A stretch of 62,258 nt of DNA from an uncultured Phocaeicola sp. (GTDB lineage: Bacteria > Bacteroidota > Bacteroidia > Bacteroidales > Bacteroidaceae). Position numbers and translations under genes: made by a program. The DNA is taken from NCBI GenBank assembly GCA_944320815.1, contig CALUIZ010000019.1, positions 1 through 62,258 of the forward strand, read 5' to 3'. Of this stretch, positions 44,328-54,664 are shown piece by piece. Positions within the stretch are counted from its first letter, which is position 1; every line of letters starts with the position of its first letter. The notes under the pieces were generated by a model. That model did no database searches and was not told the DNA's origin. It was given only the letters and a program-made list of their open reading frames with translations.

Positions 44328-45442
44328 AAATCATGTTTATCGTTCAAGGAGAGGGAAGGGGACACCTCACACAAGCCATCACGATGGAAAAACTGCTCAG
44401 AGGCAACGGGCATGAAGTGGTGGAAGTACTGGTGGGGAAAAGCGAATCGCGCCGTCTGCCGGGCTTTTTCAGCCGCTCCATCCACGCTCCTATCAAACAG
44501 TTCATCAGTCCTAATTTTCTCCCCACACAGGCCAACAAACGGGCGAATCTGCCACGAAGCATAGCCTACAACCTGCTGAAGCTCCCCGAATATTTCGAGA
44601 GCATGTGTTACATCAGACAGCGTATCCGGGAAACGGAAGCGGAACTTGTCGTCAATTTCTATGAACTGCTTACGGGACTGACCTATTTCTTTCTCCGCCC
44701 GAACGTGCCGCAAGTATGTATAGGACACCAATACCTGTTCCTGCATGAAGGATTCGAGTTCCCGAAGACGAACCGATGCAGCCTCTTCTTCCTGAAACTG
44801 TTCACCAAAATGACTTCGTTGGGAGCTTCATGCCGGCTGGCATTGTCGTTCTGTCCGATGAATGAAGACACAAAAAGACAGACCGTCGTAGTCCCCCCTC
44901 TGCTCCGTGCCGACGTGTTCCGTCAGGAAAGCAGGAAAGGGAACTATATCCATGGCTACATGGTCAATTCAGGTTTCTCGGAAAGCGTCATGCAATGGCA
45001 CAAGAAACACCCCGACACACCACTCCGCTTCTTCTGGGACCATTGGGAAGAAGAGCCTGTGAAGAAAATAGACGGCACGCTCTCATTCTACCAGCTCGAC
45101 GACATGGAGTTTCTGCGCCAGATGGCAGGCTGCAAGGCATATGCAAGCACAGCCGGATTCGAATCGGTATGCGAAGCCATGTATCTGGAGAAACCGATAC
45201 TGATGGTTCCGGCACACATCGAGCAAGAATGCAACGCATACGATGCAGTCCGGAACGGGGCAGGAATCATTGACACCAACTTCAATCTGAGCAATCTGCT
45301 GGAGTTCACCGGAAAATACCGTCCCAACAAGGAATTCCGCAGATGGGTGGAATCGGCAGAATACATCATTCTGAATGAAATTGAACGGTTCGCTCCCCAA
45401 AACGCCATGCAGCAAATGTATATGGTAGAAGAGTTTGTGTAA
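44324..45442 (+). CDS. Glycosyltransferase of the GT28/GT-B type
   Basis: A 372-aa GT-B fold enzyme. The N-terminus has MFIVQGEGRGHLTQAITM, a glycine-rich loop seen in MurG/MGT-like enzymes, and the C-terminal domain has STAGFESVCEAMYLEKPILMVPAHIEQECNA, which should bind the UDP-sugar. Donor and acceptor are unknown. The overlap with the phosphoesterase gene suggests the pair acts on the same glycolipid. It ends 71 bp before ppk1. Confidence 0.82.
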   Translation: MKIMFIVQGEGRGHLTQAITMEKLLRGNGHEVVEVLVGKSESRRLPGFFSRSIHAPIKQFISPNFLPTQANKRANLPRSIAYNLLKLPEYFESMCYIRQRIRETEAELVVNFYELLTGLTYFFLRPNVPQVCIGHQYLFLHEGFEFPKTNRCSLFFLKLFTKMTSLGASCRLALSFCPMNEDTKRQTVVVPPLLRADVFRQESRKGNYIHGYMVNSGFSESVMQWHKKHPDTPLRFFWDHWEEEPVKKIDGTLSFYQLDDMEFLRQMAGCKAYASTAGFESVCEAMYLEKPILMVPAHIEQECNAYDAVRNGAGIIDTNFNLSNLLEFTGKYRPNKEFRRWVESAEYIILNEIERFAPQNAMQQMYMVEEFV

Positions 45443-45513
45443 AAAAGGCTAAAATTGTCTGTTGAAATCATCTTGTAACATAAAATCATTTATTTTGCAG
45501 AAAAAGCGATTTT

Positions 45514-47580
45514 ATGGCACAGAAGAAAAAAGGAAACCCTTATTTGGAGAGAGATATCAGTTGGATGTATTTCAACAGACGTATTTTGCAGGAAGCCTGC
45601 CGCCCACATGTGCCCATCCTTGAACGGATGGCCTTTCTGGGCATTTACTCAAACAATCTTGACGAATTTTTCCGTGTGCGCGTCGCTACGCAAAGCCGTA
45701 TCGCCGAATGCATGGACAGGTCGGCGACGGCTGAAAGGGAAAAGGCCAAGAAGCTGCTCAAGCAAATCGGGAAAATCAATTCCCATTATGTAAAAGATTA
45801 TGAAGAGGCCGTACACACCGTAACGGCCGACCTCCGGAAAGAAAACATCTATCTGGTCTCCGACACTGAGGTCACTCCCGAACAGATGCAGTTCATCCAG
45901 TCATTCTACAAAGCTAAAATCTACGGATTCCTCATTCCTGTATGGTTCTCGGCCATCAAACTGCTTGACAATGAAAACGATGAGAATATTTATCTGGCCG
46001 TAAAAGCTGTCAAATCGGGAGAAAAAACCGTGTCCGACTATGCATTTCTGGAACTCCCGGTCAATATTTGCGGACGTTTCGTACGCCTTCCGGACAATGG
46101 GGAAAAAAGCTATCTGATGTATCTCGACGATGTCATCCGGTGCTGCCTTCCTCTTGTGTTCGAGGGGCTGGGATTCGACAAGTTTGAGGCATACGCATTC
46201 AAGTTCACGCGCGACGCGGAAATGGAAATCGACAACGACCTGCGCACCGGCACGCTCCAGAAGATTTCAAAGGGAGTGAAAAGCCGCAAACGCGGTGAGC
46301 CTCTCCGCGTAATCTATGACGCAAACATGCCGAAGGACCTGCTGAAAAGGGTGCTGAAAAAGCTGGACCTGGACAGCATGGATACAGTGATCAGCAGCGG
46401 GCGATACCAGAACCACAAGGACCTGATGAAGTTTCCCGACTGCGGAAAGCCACATCTGAAATATCCGGCATGGCCGCCCATCCTGAAGAAAGAACTGGAC
46501 GGAGCGGAAAGTCTGCTCCGCAAGATTCAGGAAAAAGACCGTTTCATTCACGTGCCCTACCACAGCTTCGACTCGTTCATCCGTGTGCTGCAGGAAGCTG
46601 CGGTGAGCAAGGAAGTGGACAGCATCAAGATTACGCTCTACCGTCTGGCAAAAGAGTCGAAAGTGGTCAAGGCACTTATCGGAGCGGCACGCAACGGAAA
46701 GAAAGTGACCGTCTGCATCGAGCTTCTGGCGCGCTTTGACGAAGCCTCCAACATCAACTGGTCAAAAAAGATGCAGGATGCCGGAATCAAAGTGGTTTTC
46801 GGTGTGGAAGGACTGAAGGTGCACTCAAAAATCACACATATAGGCATGAAGAAGGGACCGGACATTGCCTGCGTCAGTACGGGCAACTTCCATGAAGGAA
46901 ATGCGCGCACCTACACCGACTGTATGCTGATGACCGCCTATCCTCGTCTCGTGAAGGACGTGGACCATGTGTTCGACTTCATCGAGCGTCCGTACACCCC
47001 CATCCGGTTCAAGGAACTGCTCGTGTCTCCCAATGAGATGAAGAACAAGTTCGTGACGCTCATCAACAATGAAATAAAGAACAAGAAGGCCGGAAAACCC
47101 GCTTACATCAAAATAAAGATCAACCACATCACCGACCCCATTATGGTGAACAAGCTGTATGAAGCCTCACAGGCAGGCGTAGACATCGACCTGGTGCTTC
47201 GGGGCAACTGTTCGCTGGTGACAGGGATTCCCGGAATCAGTTCAAACATCAGAATCCACGGAATCATAGACCGCTATCTGGAACACTCGCGCATCTTTGT
47301 ATTCGCCAACGGAGGCGAGGAAAAAGTGTTCATCGGTTCGGCCGACTGGATGCCGCGCAATCTGGACAACCGCATCGAAGTAATCACGCCGGTCTACAAT
47401 CCTGAAATAAAGGAAGAGATGAAACGCATCGTGGAGTATGGTCTGAAAGATACCATGCAGGGACGAATCGTCGACGGACACGGAGAAAACAGGTTCTGGG
47501 GCGAAGACACCGCTGAAGAGCCTTTCCGTTCGCAGGAGGCACTCTACAACTACTACGTGGCAGAAAACCTGAATGACTAA
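45514..47580 (+). CDS. ppk: Polyphosphate kinase PPK1
   Basis: Makes inorganic polyphosphate from ATP, at the membrane. The 688-aa protein has an N-terminal domain starting LERDISWMYFNRRIL, a middle domain with SVDSIKITLYRLAK, the autophosphorylated histidine H437 in GLKVHSKITHI, and VSTGNFHEGNARTYTD. The second phospholipase-D-like domain has HSRIFVFANGGEEKVFIGSADWMPRN. The ppx gene follows directly. Confidence 0.96.
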   Translation: MAQKKKGNPYLERDISWMYFNRRILQEACRPHVPILERMAFLGIYSNNLDEFFRVRVATQSRIAECMDRSATAEREKAKKLLKQIGKINSHYVKDYEEAVHTVTADLRKENIYLVSDTEVTPEQMQFIQSFYKAKIYGFLIPVWFSAIKLLDNENDENIYLAVKAVKSGEKTVSDYAFLELPVNICGRFVRLPDNGEKSYLMYLDDVIRCCLPLVFEGLGFDKFEAYAFKFTRDAEMEIDNDLRTGTLQKISKGVKSRKRGEPLRVIYDANMPKDLLKRVLKKLDLDSMDTVISSGRYQNHKDLMKFPDCGKPHLKYPAWPPILKKELDGAESLLRKIQEKDRFIHVPYHSFDSFIRVLQEAAVSKEVDSIKITLYRLAKESKVVKALIGAARNGKKVTVCIELLARFDEASNINWSKKMQDAGIKVVFGVEGLKVHSKITHIGMKKGPDIACVSTGNFHEGNARTYTDCMLMTAYPRLVKDVDHVFDFIERPYTPIRFKELLVSPNEMKNKFVTLINNEIKNKKAGKPAYIKIKINHITDPIMVNKLYEASQAGVDIDLVLRGNCSLVTGIPGISSNIRIHGIIDRYLEHSRIFVFANGGEEKVFIGSADWMPRNLDNRIEVITPVYNPEIKEEMKRIVEYGLKDTMQGRIVDGHGENRFWGEDTAEEPFRSQEALYNYYVAENLND

Positions 47581-47584
47581 AAAT

Positions 47585-48538
47585 ATGATGAATCTGAACA
47601 ACAAATTTGAAGAATGCGGCTTCAATTATGCCGCCATCGACATCGGCTCGAATGCTGTACGTCTGCTCATCAAACATGTGGAGGAGGACCACAACGGAAA
47701 GGCCACCTTCTCGAAAGTGCTTCTGCTTCGCGTTCCGCTCCGCCTAGGATTTGATGTATTCGCCATGGGAAAACTGTCGGAAAAAAGAGAAAAGAACATG
47801 CTCCGGCTGATGAAAGCTTATCACCACCTGATGAAAATCTACGACGTGGAGGATTACCGTGCATGTGCCACCTCGGCCATGCGTGATGCCAAGAACGGAA
47901 AGGACATCATCAAACGCATCGAAAAGAAAACGGGCATCCGCATCGAAATCATCGACGGACAGGAAGAAGCGAAAATGGTCTATAACAACCATATCGAATG
48001 TATGGAAGACCGCAACGGGAACTATATGTATGTGGATGTGGGAGGAGGAAGCACCGAAATCAACCTGCTTTCGCAAGGCGAACTGGTGTGCAGCCGCTCG
48101 TACAACATCGGTACGGTGAGAATATTGAACGAAGCCGTGAAACCCGGAGAATGGGAACGTCTGAAGGCTGATATGGCCGAACTTGCCCAGTCGTATCCGA
48201 ACACGAACATCATCGGTTCGGGAGGAAACATCAACAAAATCTACCGGCTGATTGAAAAGAAGGACAAGAAAGAACAGAAAATGACGGTAGAGGACCTTCA
48301 CGAGCTTCATGACAGCCTGAAGGCGTTGTCGGTGGAGGAACGGATGGAGAAATACCAACTGAAACCGGACCGTGCGGACGTGATAGTGCCGGCAGGCGAG
48401 ATATTCACCACCATCGCCGACATCATCCACGCTTCATATGTGTACGTACCGGTAATCGGCCTGTCTGACGGCATTATCGACGGCCTGTATGCGCATCACG
48501 TGGAAGAAGAAAAGGCAAAACTGAACGGGAAGAAATAA
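47585..48538 (+). CDS. ppx: Ppx/GppA-family exopolyphosphatase
   Basis: Hydrolyses terminal phosphates of polyphosphate or pppGpp. The 317-aa protein is an ASKHA-fold phosphatase with AAIDIGSNAVRLLI, then YMYVDVGGGSTEI and IGSGGNINKIYRL as the nucleotide-binding blocks. It is shorter than E. coli Ppx (513 aa) and lacks the C-terminal HD-like domain. The start could be 47573, 47585 or 47588; I use the middle ATG just after the ppk stop. The ppk-ppx pairing points to balanced polyphosphate turnover. Confidence 0.92.
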   Translation: MMNLNNKFEECGFNYAAIDIGSNAVRLLIKHVEEDHNGKATFSKVLLLRVPLRLGFDVFAMGKLSEKREKNMLRLMKAYHHLMKIYDVEDYRACATSAMRDAKNGKDIIKRIEKKTGIRIEIIDGQEEAKMVYNNHIECMEDRNGNYMYVDVGGGSTEINLLSQGELVCSRSYNIGTVRILNEAVKPGEWERLKADMAELAQSYPNTNIIGSGGNINKIYRLIEKKDKKEQKMTVEDLHELHDSLKALSVEERMEKYQLKPDRADVIVPAGEIFTTIADIIHASYVYVPVIGLSDGIIDGLYAHHVEEEKAKLNGKK

Positions 48539-48574
48539 AAGTCCGTTCCGGATTTCCATAAATCCCCCAACAAA

Positions 48575-48636
48575 ACATCCCAGTATTTCATCCGGAACAA
48601 CGAAATGTTCTGAATGAAATACCGGGATGTTTTTTT
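48575..48636 (+). terminator. Long intrinsic terminator of the ppk-ppx unit
   Basis: ACATCCC, then GTATTTCAT, pairs with ATGAAATAC, then GGGATGT, with an A/C bulge; the inner part also pairs GAACA with TGTTC. It ends in seven Ts (48630-48636). Confidence 0.88.
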
Positions 48637-48674
48637 CATGAGCAGACGCATTTTCACCATATCATAAAATCGCG

Positions 48675-48682
48675 TATCTTTG
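48675..48682 (+). promoter_or_regulatory. Bacteroides-type -7 element before mutS
   Basis: TATCTTTG matches TAnnTTTG, 49 nt before the GTG start. Confidence 0.6.
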
Positions 48683-48731
48683 CACAAAAGTTTTCTCAAA
48701 CACACCAACAAAAAAAGAAAGGAAAAACGCC

Positions 48732-51365
48732 GTGGCTAAAGACAATGAGGTGGTACTGACCCCGATGATGAAACAATATTTTGAACTGAAGGCCAAGCAT
48801 CCGGACGCAATCATGCTGTTCCGGTGCGGGGACTTTTACGAAACCTACTCGGAGGACGCGGTGACGGCCGCCGACATTCTGGGCATCACGCTGACCCGAC
48901 GCGCCAACGGACAAAGCAAGACGGTGGAAATGGCAGGGTTCCCGTATCACGCGCTCGACACTTATCTGCCCAAACTGATACGCGCAGGACGGCGCGTGGC
49001 CATATGCGACCAACTGGAAGACCCGAAAACGACTAAGAAGCTGGTGAAACGGGGCATCACAGAGCTCGTCACTCCGGGAGTGGCCATCAACGACAATGTG
49101 CTTTCATACAAGGAAAACAACTTTCTGGCCGCCGTCCATTTCGGAAAAACCGTCTGCGGAATCGCTTTTCTTGACATATCCACCGGCGAATTTCTGACAG
49201 CAGAAGGTCCTGCCGACCACATAGACAAACTGCTGAACAATTTCGCTCCCAAAGAGGTGCTTTTTGAACGGGGAAAGAAACCGATGTTTGAAGGGAACTT
49301 CGGCAACAAGTTCTTCACCTTCGAACTCGAGGACTGGGTGTTTACCGAGGAATTCGGAAGGGAAAAACTGCTGAAACACTTTGAGACGAAGAATCTGAAA
49401 GGGTTCGGAATAGAAAACCTGCACAACGGAATCGTGGCTTCCGGCGCGATTCTGCAATATCTGGAGATGACGCAGCACTTCCAGATTGACCACATCACCT
49501 CAATCACACGCATTGAGGAAGAACGCTATGTGCGTCTGGACAAGTTCACGGCCAGAAGTCTGGAGCTCATCAGCAGCATGAACGAAGGAGGAACCAGTCT
49601 GCTGGACATCATTGACCATACCGTAAGCCCCATGGGCGCACGTATGCTGAAACGATGGATGCTGTTTCCTCTGAAAGAAATACAACCTATCAACGAACGG
49701 CTGGAGGTGGTGGAGTACTTCTTCCGCGAACCGGACTTCAAAGACTTCACCGAGGAAAAGCTGCATCTGATCGGTGACCTGGAAAGAATCATCTCAAAAG
49801 CGGCTGTAGGACGAATCTCCCCTAGAGAGGTCGTACAGCTGAAAGTGGCACTGCAAGCCATCGAACCTATAAAGAACGCCTGCCTGAACGCAGAAAACGA
49901 GAGCCTGCGCCGCATCGGCGAACATCTCCAGCCCTGTGCCGCCCTGCGCGACCGGATAGCCAGGGAAATAAAGAACGACCCGCCACTGCTCATCAACAAA
50001 GGAGGGGTCATCGCCGACAATGTGGACAAAGAACTGGACGAACTGCGCAAGATTGCCTATTCGGGAAAGGACTATCTGCTCCAGATTCAGCAGAGAGAGA
50101 TTGAACAGACTGGGATTCCCAGCCTGAAAATCGCCTACAACAACGTGTTCGGCTATTACATCGAAGTCAGGAACACACACAAAGACAAAGTGCCGTCCGA
50201 CTGGATCCGCAAACAGACGCTGGTCAACGCGGAACGCTACATCACTCAGGAACTGAAAGAATATGAAGAAAAAATCCTGACGGCGGAAGAAAAGATTCTG
50301 ATTCTCGAAACCCGGCTGTATAACGAACTTGTGGCCAGTCTGACGGAGTTCATTCCCGCCATCAAAATGAATGCGGCGCAGATAGCCCGGCTGGACTGTC
50401 TGCTTTCATTCGCCAGCGTAGCCAAAGAAAACAGATACATCCGTCCGGTGGTGGCTGAAGATGACATTCTTGACATCAGACAGGGACGCCACCCGGTCAT
50501 CGAGAAACAGCTTCCGCTGGGAGAAAAGTATATCGCCAACGATGTGTATCTGGACACGGAGAAACAGCAGATTATCATCATCACCGGACCGAACATGGCC
50601 GGAAAGTCGGCTCTGCTCCGCCAGACAGCCCTGATTACACTGATGGCACAGATAGGATGCTTCGTTCCGGCGGAAAGCGCGCACGTCGGACTGGTGGACA
50701 AGATATTTACCCGCGTGGGGGCGAGCGACAACATTTCGGTGGGCGAATCGACCTTCATGGTAGAGATGAACGAAGCCGCCAATATTCTGAACAACCTGTC
50801 ACCCCGCAGTCTGGTGCTCTTCGACGAACTCGGACGGGGCACGTCCACCTACGACGGCATCTCCATCGCCTGGGCGATAGTAGAGCACATACACGAACAC
50901 AAACGCGCCCGCGCGCGGACATTGTTCGCCACCCACTACCACGAACTGAACGACATGGAAGCACAGTTCCAGCGCATCAAGAACTATAACGTGTCGGTCA
51001 AGGAAATAGACAACAAGGTGATTTTCCTCCGCAAACTGGAGAGAGGAGGGAGCGAACATTCGTTCGGAATCCATGTGGCGAAAATGGCCGGAATGCCCAA
51101 ATCCATCGTGAAACGGGCTGAAGAGATTCTGCATCTTCTGGAAAAGGAAAACAGACAGGAAGGCATTTCCTCCAGACCAATGGCGAATACCGCAACCGCC
51201 AAGCCAAGGCCATCCGAAGGGGTGCAGCTCAATTTCTTCCAACTGGACGACCCGGTATTATGCCAGATACGAGATGAAATCCTGAATCTGGACGTAAACA
51301 ATCTCACGCCTCTGGAAGCGTTGAATAAGCTGAACGACATAAAAAAGATAGTGAGAGGAAAATGA
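48732..51365 (+). CDS. mutS: DNA mismatch repair protein MutS
   Basis: Recognises base mismatches and small loops after replication. The 877-aa protein begins at a GTG (48732) and has the mismatch-wedge motif GDFYETY with F35 and E37, a connector and core domain, the Walker A GPNMAGKS at 619-626, and the ABC-type signature and Walker B near [13 protein letters not shown], followed by ATHYHEL. The C-terminal tail has [14 protein letters not shown], the tetramerization part. Confidence 0.97.
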   Translation: MAKDNEVVLTPMMKQYFELKAKHPDAIMLFRCGDFYETYSEDAVTAADILGITLTRRANGQSKTVEMAGFPYHALDTYLPKLIRAGRRVAICDQLEDPKTTKKLVKRGITELVTPGVAINDNVLSYKENNFLAAVHFGKTVCGIAFLDISTGEFLTAEGPADHIDKLLNNFAPKEVLFERGKKPMFEGNFGNKFFTFELEDWVFTEEFGREKLLKHFETKNLKGFGIENLHNGIVASGAILQYLEMTQHFQIDHITSITRIEEERYVRLDKFTARSLELISSMNEGGTSLLDIIDHTVSPMGARMLKRWMLFPLKEIQPINERLEVVEYFFREPDFKDFTEEKLHLIGDLERIISKAAVGRISPREVVQLKVALQAIEPIKNACLNAENESLRRIGEHLQPCAALRDRIAREIKNDPPLLINKGGVIADNVDKELDELRKIAYSGKDYLLQIQQREIEQTGIPSLKIAYNNVFGYYIEVRNTHKDKVPSDWIRKQTLVNAERYITQELKEYEEKILTAEEKILILETRLYNELVASLTEFIPAIKMNAAQIARLDCLLSFASVAKENRYIRPVVAEDDILDIRQGRHPVIEKQLPLGEKYIANDVYLDTEKQQIIIITGPNMAGKSALLRQTALITLMAQIGCFVPAESAHVGLVDKIFTRVGASDNISVGESTFMVEMNEAANILNNLSPRSLVLFDELGRGTSTYDGISIAWAIVEHIHEHKRARARTLFATHYHELNDMEAQFQRIKNYNVSVKEIDNKVIFLRKLERGGSEHSFGIHVAKMAGMPKSIVKRAEEILHLLEKENRQEGISSRPMANTATAKPRPSEGVQLNFFQLDDPVLCQIRDEILNLDVNNLTPLEALNKLNDIKKIVRGK

Positions 51366-51383
51366 TTCCTCTCACTTCCGTTT

Positions 51384-52244
51384 TCAGAACTCAAGTGTGG
51401 CTATGTGCGGATTATGGTCTGAAAGATATTTTCCGGATGTTTCAGACGGAATGAACGCATCGGAAACCTTTATCTGAGGGGTTACAAAGATATAATCTAT
51501 CTTCTCGCGCGAACCGGCAGGAATACGGCCGAAATTGTGGAAGGTGTAACTTACCCCTTCTTTCTTTTCCGCAATCTTGAAAGCGTCCTTCATCACAAAC
51601 TCATTGCTTGTAATGGTCTTGTAAGCGTCCCATTGTTCCGACACATTAAAATCGCCAGTCAATACAGCCGGATCACTGCCTACAATCTCCTTTATTTTGT
51701 CGATGATAAGCAGTGCGCTCTTCGTGCGGGCTTCTGTTCCCACGTGGTCAAAATGCGTATTGACAGCCATCACAATCTTGCCGCTGTTCCTGTCTTTCAG
51801 TTTCGCCCATGTGGCTATCCGCGTACAGGCACCGTCCCAACCGATGAACCCCACGCTGTCGGGATACTGGGAAAGCCAGAATGTATTGCTGTCCAGCAGT
51901 TCAAACCGATCTTTCCTGAAAAACAAGGGAGAATACTCTCCTTTTGTCTTTCCGTCTTCCCTTCCTACACCCACTTCGGCATATTCCGGAAGGCGGACTT
52001 TCAGGTCTTCCAACTGATTATGAAGCACTTCCTGCATACCTACCACATCCAGGTTCTGAGACCTGACAAAATCAGCCACCGCATCCTTGCGGTATTTCCA
52101 GTTGTTCATACTGTCCGCAGGATTGTCATAACGGACATTGAACGTTCCCCATTTCACCTGAATCTTTTCATCCTTTTTCTGTGAACAGGCTCCCAAGGAA
52201 AGCAAGGCCAAGCCTGCACAGACCCAAAAAATCTGTCTTTTCAT
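51384..52244 (-). CDS. Endonuclease/exonuclease/phosphatase-family lipoprotein
   Basis: A 286-aa lipoprotein (lipobox LGAC, C20, followed by S-Q-K-K-D) with the EEP fold. Catalytic motifs are visible: GTFNVRYDN, MQEVLHNQL, GWDGACTRIATW, NTHFDHVG, TGDFNVSE and LSDHNPHIATL. Relatives include DNases, sphingomyelinase-type and phosphoinositide phosphatases; the substrate cannot be told. The start at 52244 gives the signal peptide. A 15-bp palindrome lies 20 nt upstream. Confidence 0.88.
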   Translation of the reverse strand: MKRQIFWVCAGLALLSLGACSQKKDEKIQVKWGTFNVRYDNPADSMNNWKYRKDAVADFVRSQNLDVVGMQEVLHNQLEDLKVRLPEYAEVGVGREDGKTKGEYSPLFFRKDRFELLDSNTFWLSQYPDSVGFIGWDGACTRIATWAKLKDRNSGKIVMAVNTHFDHVGTEARTKSALLIIDKIKEIVGSDPAVLTGDFNVSEQWDAYKTITSNEFVMKDAFKIAEKKEGVSYTFHNFGRIPAGSREKIDYIFVTPQIKVSDAFIPSETSGKYLSDHNPHIATLEF

Positions 52245-52351
52245 AAAATCAATCATTTATCTGTTCTGGATTATCCAGATCCTTGTTTCAGAAGTGGCTT
52301 CCACAACAAAATGCAGACAATACTGCTCCTGCACTTTCCGGAAGACATCTT

Positions 52352-52405
52352 AAAAAATTGCCTGTTCCAGTCCAAGCGAACAAATGCTTACACCGGAACA
52401 GGCAA
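52352..52405 (-). terminator. Terminator for the DUF4861 gene
   Basis: On the minus strand TTGCCTGTTCC and GGAACAGGCAA form an 11-bp perfect stem (52358-52368 with 52395-52405), followed by six Ts (52352-52357 as A on the plus strand). It comes 31 bp after the DUF4861 stop codon. Confidence 0.85.
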
Positions 52406-52435
52406 GACCAATAGACCTGAAACAGTCTGAATATC

Positions 52436-53674
52436 TTATTTCTTGACGGTCACAACCAACGGATTGCGCACTTCCGCCGCATACGACTTCAAATAACCGG
52501 TCCAGTCTTCTGCTTTCTCAAAACCATATTTGCTCCATCCGGAACCCCAATAATAAACGAATTCACTGTCTGGTTCATAATTGCTGATTCCCAGCACATG
52601 TCCTAAAGCATCACCCGCCGGCTTGTCGAAAAGCTGCACTTTCGCTTCAGCGAGCGGAGCCGGAAATACGGCACCTACATATACAATGCCATTGTCGGCC
52701 TTTGCGTTCGTTGTCGGGTCGGCATAAGCGATATATCCTTCTTCCGCATTATAGGAATATGCATCCGGACTGGCGGCATGGATAACCAAACCTCCCACAA
52801 CTGGAGCATTCTGACTCAAGTTCTCGTAAACAACCGTTGTCTTGTTCAACTGAGACCCTTTGTCCAACTGAATGATACGTGTCTCTACCACATTTGTATC
52901 ATTCTTGACAGTCAATGGGTTGAAAGTCAGCTTCATGGTAAAGCGAAGCGGACCATTGTCCAGAATTTCATAGTCTTTGTAACAATACGGATAAACGATG
53001 CTCGAATCAGCCATCAGTGCCGAGGTTCCCCCTCCCAATGTCGGACCAACCGCATAGCAGTCCATTCCGTTTCCATGATCAATGTGATAAGAAATACTGT
53101 TCTGCAGTTTCTGTGCCTCTTCTTTCTTTCCGGCCTTCCTCAGTTCTGCAATCTGGGCACGTGTAGCGGAATCCAGCTCCATCGCGTAGCGGTCTTCCAC
53201 CACCAGCTCTTCCACACTCTTTGTAAACACATCATATCCATAGGCTTTCTCACCCGTCTTCTGCAATGCCGGACCATATGCACGATAAGCAGCACGGTCA
53301 TTCTCCCACGCAATGTCATCCAGACGTTCAGGATACTGACGTCCGTAAACCACCGCATTCACGATGGAAGGAGTGCCTTTCTGAATTGTATAATCGGCTG
53401 TAGCATTTGCATCTATAGAAACAGGGAAAATGATTTTATCATCATAAGTCAGCTGATAAGGGACCTCCTGCGCCTTGTTGTCATAAATGACAATCTGGGC
53501 AGTATCAGGCAGATTCAACTGCTTGAATACCTGCGCCACAGGCACTTCCACCATCTCGCCCGAACGGCTCATATCGAGAGGATTGGTGACACTCACTGTC
53601 ACAGACTGTGAATGGCTGCACCCGCACAGGCAGACAACCGCACAAGCGGCCGCAATAAAAATCGTATTTTTCAT
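52436..53674 (-). CDS. DUF4861-family lipoprotein, uronate catabolism context
   Basis: A 412-aa lipoprotein (lipobox LCGC, C19) of family DUF4861. It begins with a beta-rich domain (about 25-110), and has the motifs YGRQYPERLDDIAWENDRAAYRAYGP and ISYHIDHGNGMDCYAVG, typical of the family. DUF4861 proteins are found beside pectin and uronic acid genes, and I recall a proposed role in processing unsaturated uronates, but no biochemical assignment can be made here. It follows the KduD-like gene on the same strand with a hairpin between. Confidence 0.85.
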   Translation of the reverse strand: MKNTIFIAAACAVVCLCGCSHSQSVTVSVTNPLDMSRSGEMVEVPVAQVFKQLNLPDTAQIVIYDNKAQEVPYQLTYDDKIIFPVSIDANATADYTIQKGTPSIVNAVVYGRQYPERLDDIAWENDRAAYRAYGPALQKTGEKAYGYDVFTKSVEELVVEDRYAMELDSATRAQIAELRKAGKKEEAQKLQNSISYHIDHGNGMDCYAVGPTLGGGTSALMADSSIVYPYCYKDYEILDNGPLRFTMKLTFNPLTVKNDTNVVETRIIQLDKGSQLNKTTVVYENLSQNAPVVGGLVIHAASPDAYSYNAEEGYIAYADPTTNAKADNGIVYVGAVFPAPLAEAKVQLFDKPAGDALGHVLGISNYEPDSEFVYYWGSGWSKYGFEKAEDWTGYLKSYAAEVRNPLVVTVKK

Positions 53675-53704
53675 AATCGTTTGTTTTTCAAAATAAAAAT
53701 GAAA

Positions 53705-53745
53705 AGGTGATGAATCACAAACCCCTTTGCATTCACCACCTTTTT
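53705..53745. terminator. Hairpin between the KduD-like and DUF4861 genes
   Basis: GGTGATGAAT (53705-53714) pairs with ATTCACCACC (53731-53740) with one mismatch. On the minus strand the following sequence is T-rich (CTTTTCATTTTTATTTT), so the minus-strand KduD-like transcript could be attenuated before DUF4861. Confidence 0.55.
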
Positions 53746-53774
53746 ATTGAATGATAAGATTATACGTTCTGAGA

Positions 53775-54569
53775 TTATTTAGGCTGTTTTCCGATGTAAG
53801 CCAGAATACCACCGTCTACATACAAAACATGACCGTTTACAAAGTCGGAAGCGTCTGAAGCAAGGAACACTGCCGGGCCCATCAAATCTTCAGGAGTTCC
53901 CCAACGTGCAGCCGGAGTCTTGGCAACGATGAACGCATCAAACGGATGACGAGAGCCGTCAGCCTGACGCTCGCGCAACGGAGCTGTCTGCGGAGTAGCG
54001 ATATAACCCGGACCGATACCGTTACACTGGATATTGAACTCACCGTATTCGGAAGCGATGTTGCGAGTCAGCATTTTCAAACCACCCTTAGCGGCTGCAT
54101 ATGCAGAAACAGTTTCACGGCCCAATTCGCTCATCATAGAACAGATGTTGATAATCTTTCCGTGACCTTTCTTGATCATTCCCGGAATAACGGCCTTGGA
54201 AACGATGAACGGAGCGTTCAAGTCTACGTCAATAACCTGACGGAACTGAGCAGCACTCATCTCGCACATCGGGATACGCTTGATGATACCGGCATTGTTA
54301 ACCAGAATGTCAATCACGCCGACTTCTTTCTCAACCTGTGCAACAAATGCGTTCACTGCATCTTCATCTGTCACGTCGCATACATAACCATGTGCGTCGA
54401 TACCTTTTTCTTTGTAAGCAGCCAGACCTTTGTCTACCAGTTCCTGCTTGATGTCGTTAAACACGATTGTTGCACCAGCCTGTGCAAAAGCGGTCGCGAT
54501 AGCAAAACCGATTCCGTAAGAAGCACCCGTTACAAGAGCCACCTTACCTTCAAGTGAAAAGTTTACCAT
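53775..54569 (-). CDS. Short-chain dehydrogenase, KduD/gluconate 5-dehydrogenase type
   Basis: A 264-aa NAD(P)-dependent enzyme of the SDR family. It shows TGASYGIG (cofactor), NNAG at 91-94, and the catalytic triad S144, Y157 and K161 in SAYAAAKGG. Close relatives reduce 2-keto-3-deoxy or 5-keto uronate intermediates (KduD, gluconate 5-dehydrogenase). With DUF4861 next to it, unsaturated uronate catabolism from pectin or glycosaminoglycans is likely. KduI is not in the window. A promoter element is at 54657. Confidence 0.88.
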   Translation of the reverse strand: MVNFSLEGKVALVTGASYGIGFAIATAFAQAGATIVFNDIKQELVDKGLAAYKEKGIDAHGYVCDVTDEDAVNAFVAQVEKEVGVIDILVNNAGIIKRIPMCEMSAAQFRQVIDVDLNAPFIVSKAVIPGMIKKGHGKIINICSMMSELGRETVSAYAAAKGGLKMLTRNIASEYGEFNIQCNGIGPGYIATPQTAPLRERQADGSRHPFDAFIVAKTPAARWGTPEDLMGPAVFLASDASDFVNGHVLYVDGGILAYIGKQPK

Positions 54570-54656
54570 AGTTAATGAAGTTTTTAAATCTTCCGCCGTC
54601 CTGTCTGTAAAAAAGACAGCTTCAGAACTGTTGTTGTCATACTTTTATATCACTCA

Positions 54657-54664
54657 CAAAGTTA
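54657..54664 (-). promoter_or_regulatory. Bacteroides-type -7 element for the KduD-like gene
   Basis: On the minus strand this reads TAACTTTG, a match to TAnnTTTG, 87 nt before the ATG. The leader includes a small hairpin (CTGTCT/AGACAG, 54601-54619). Confidence 0.55.
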
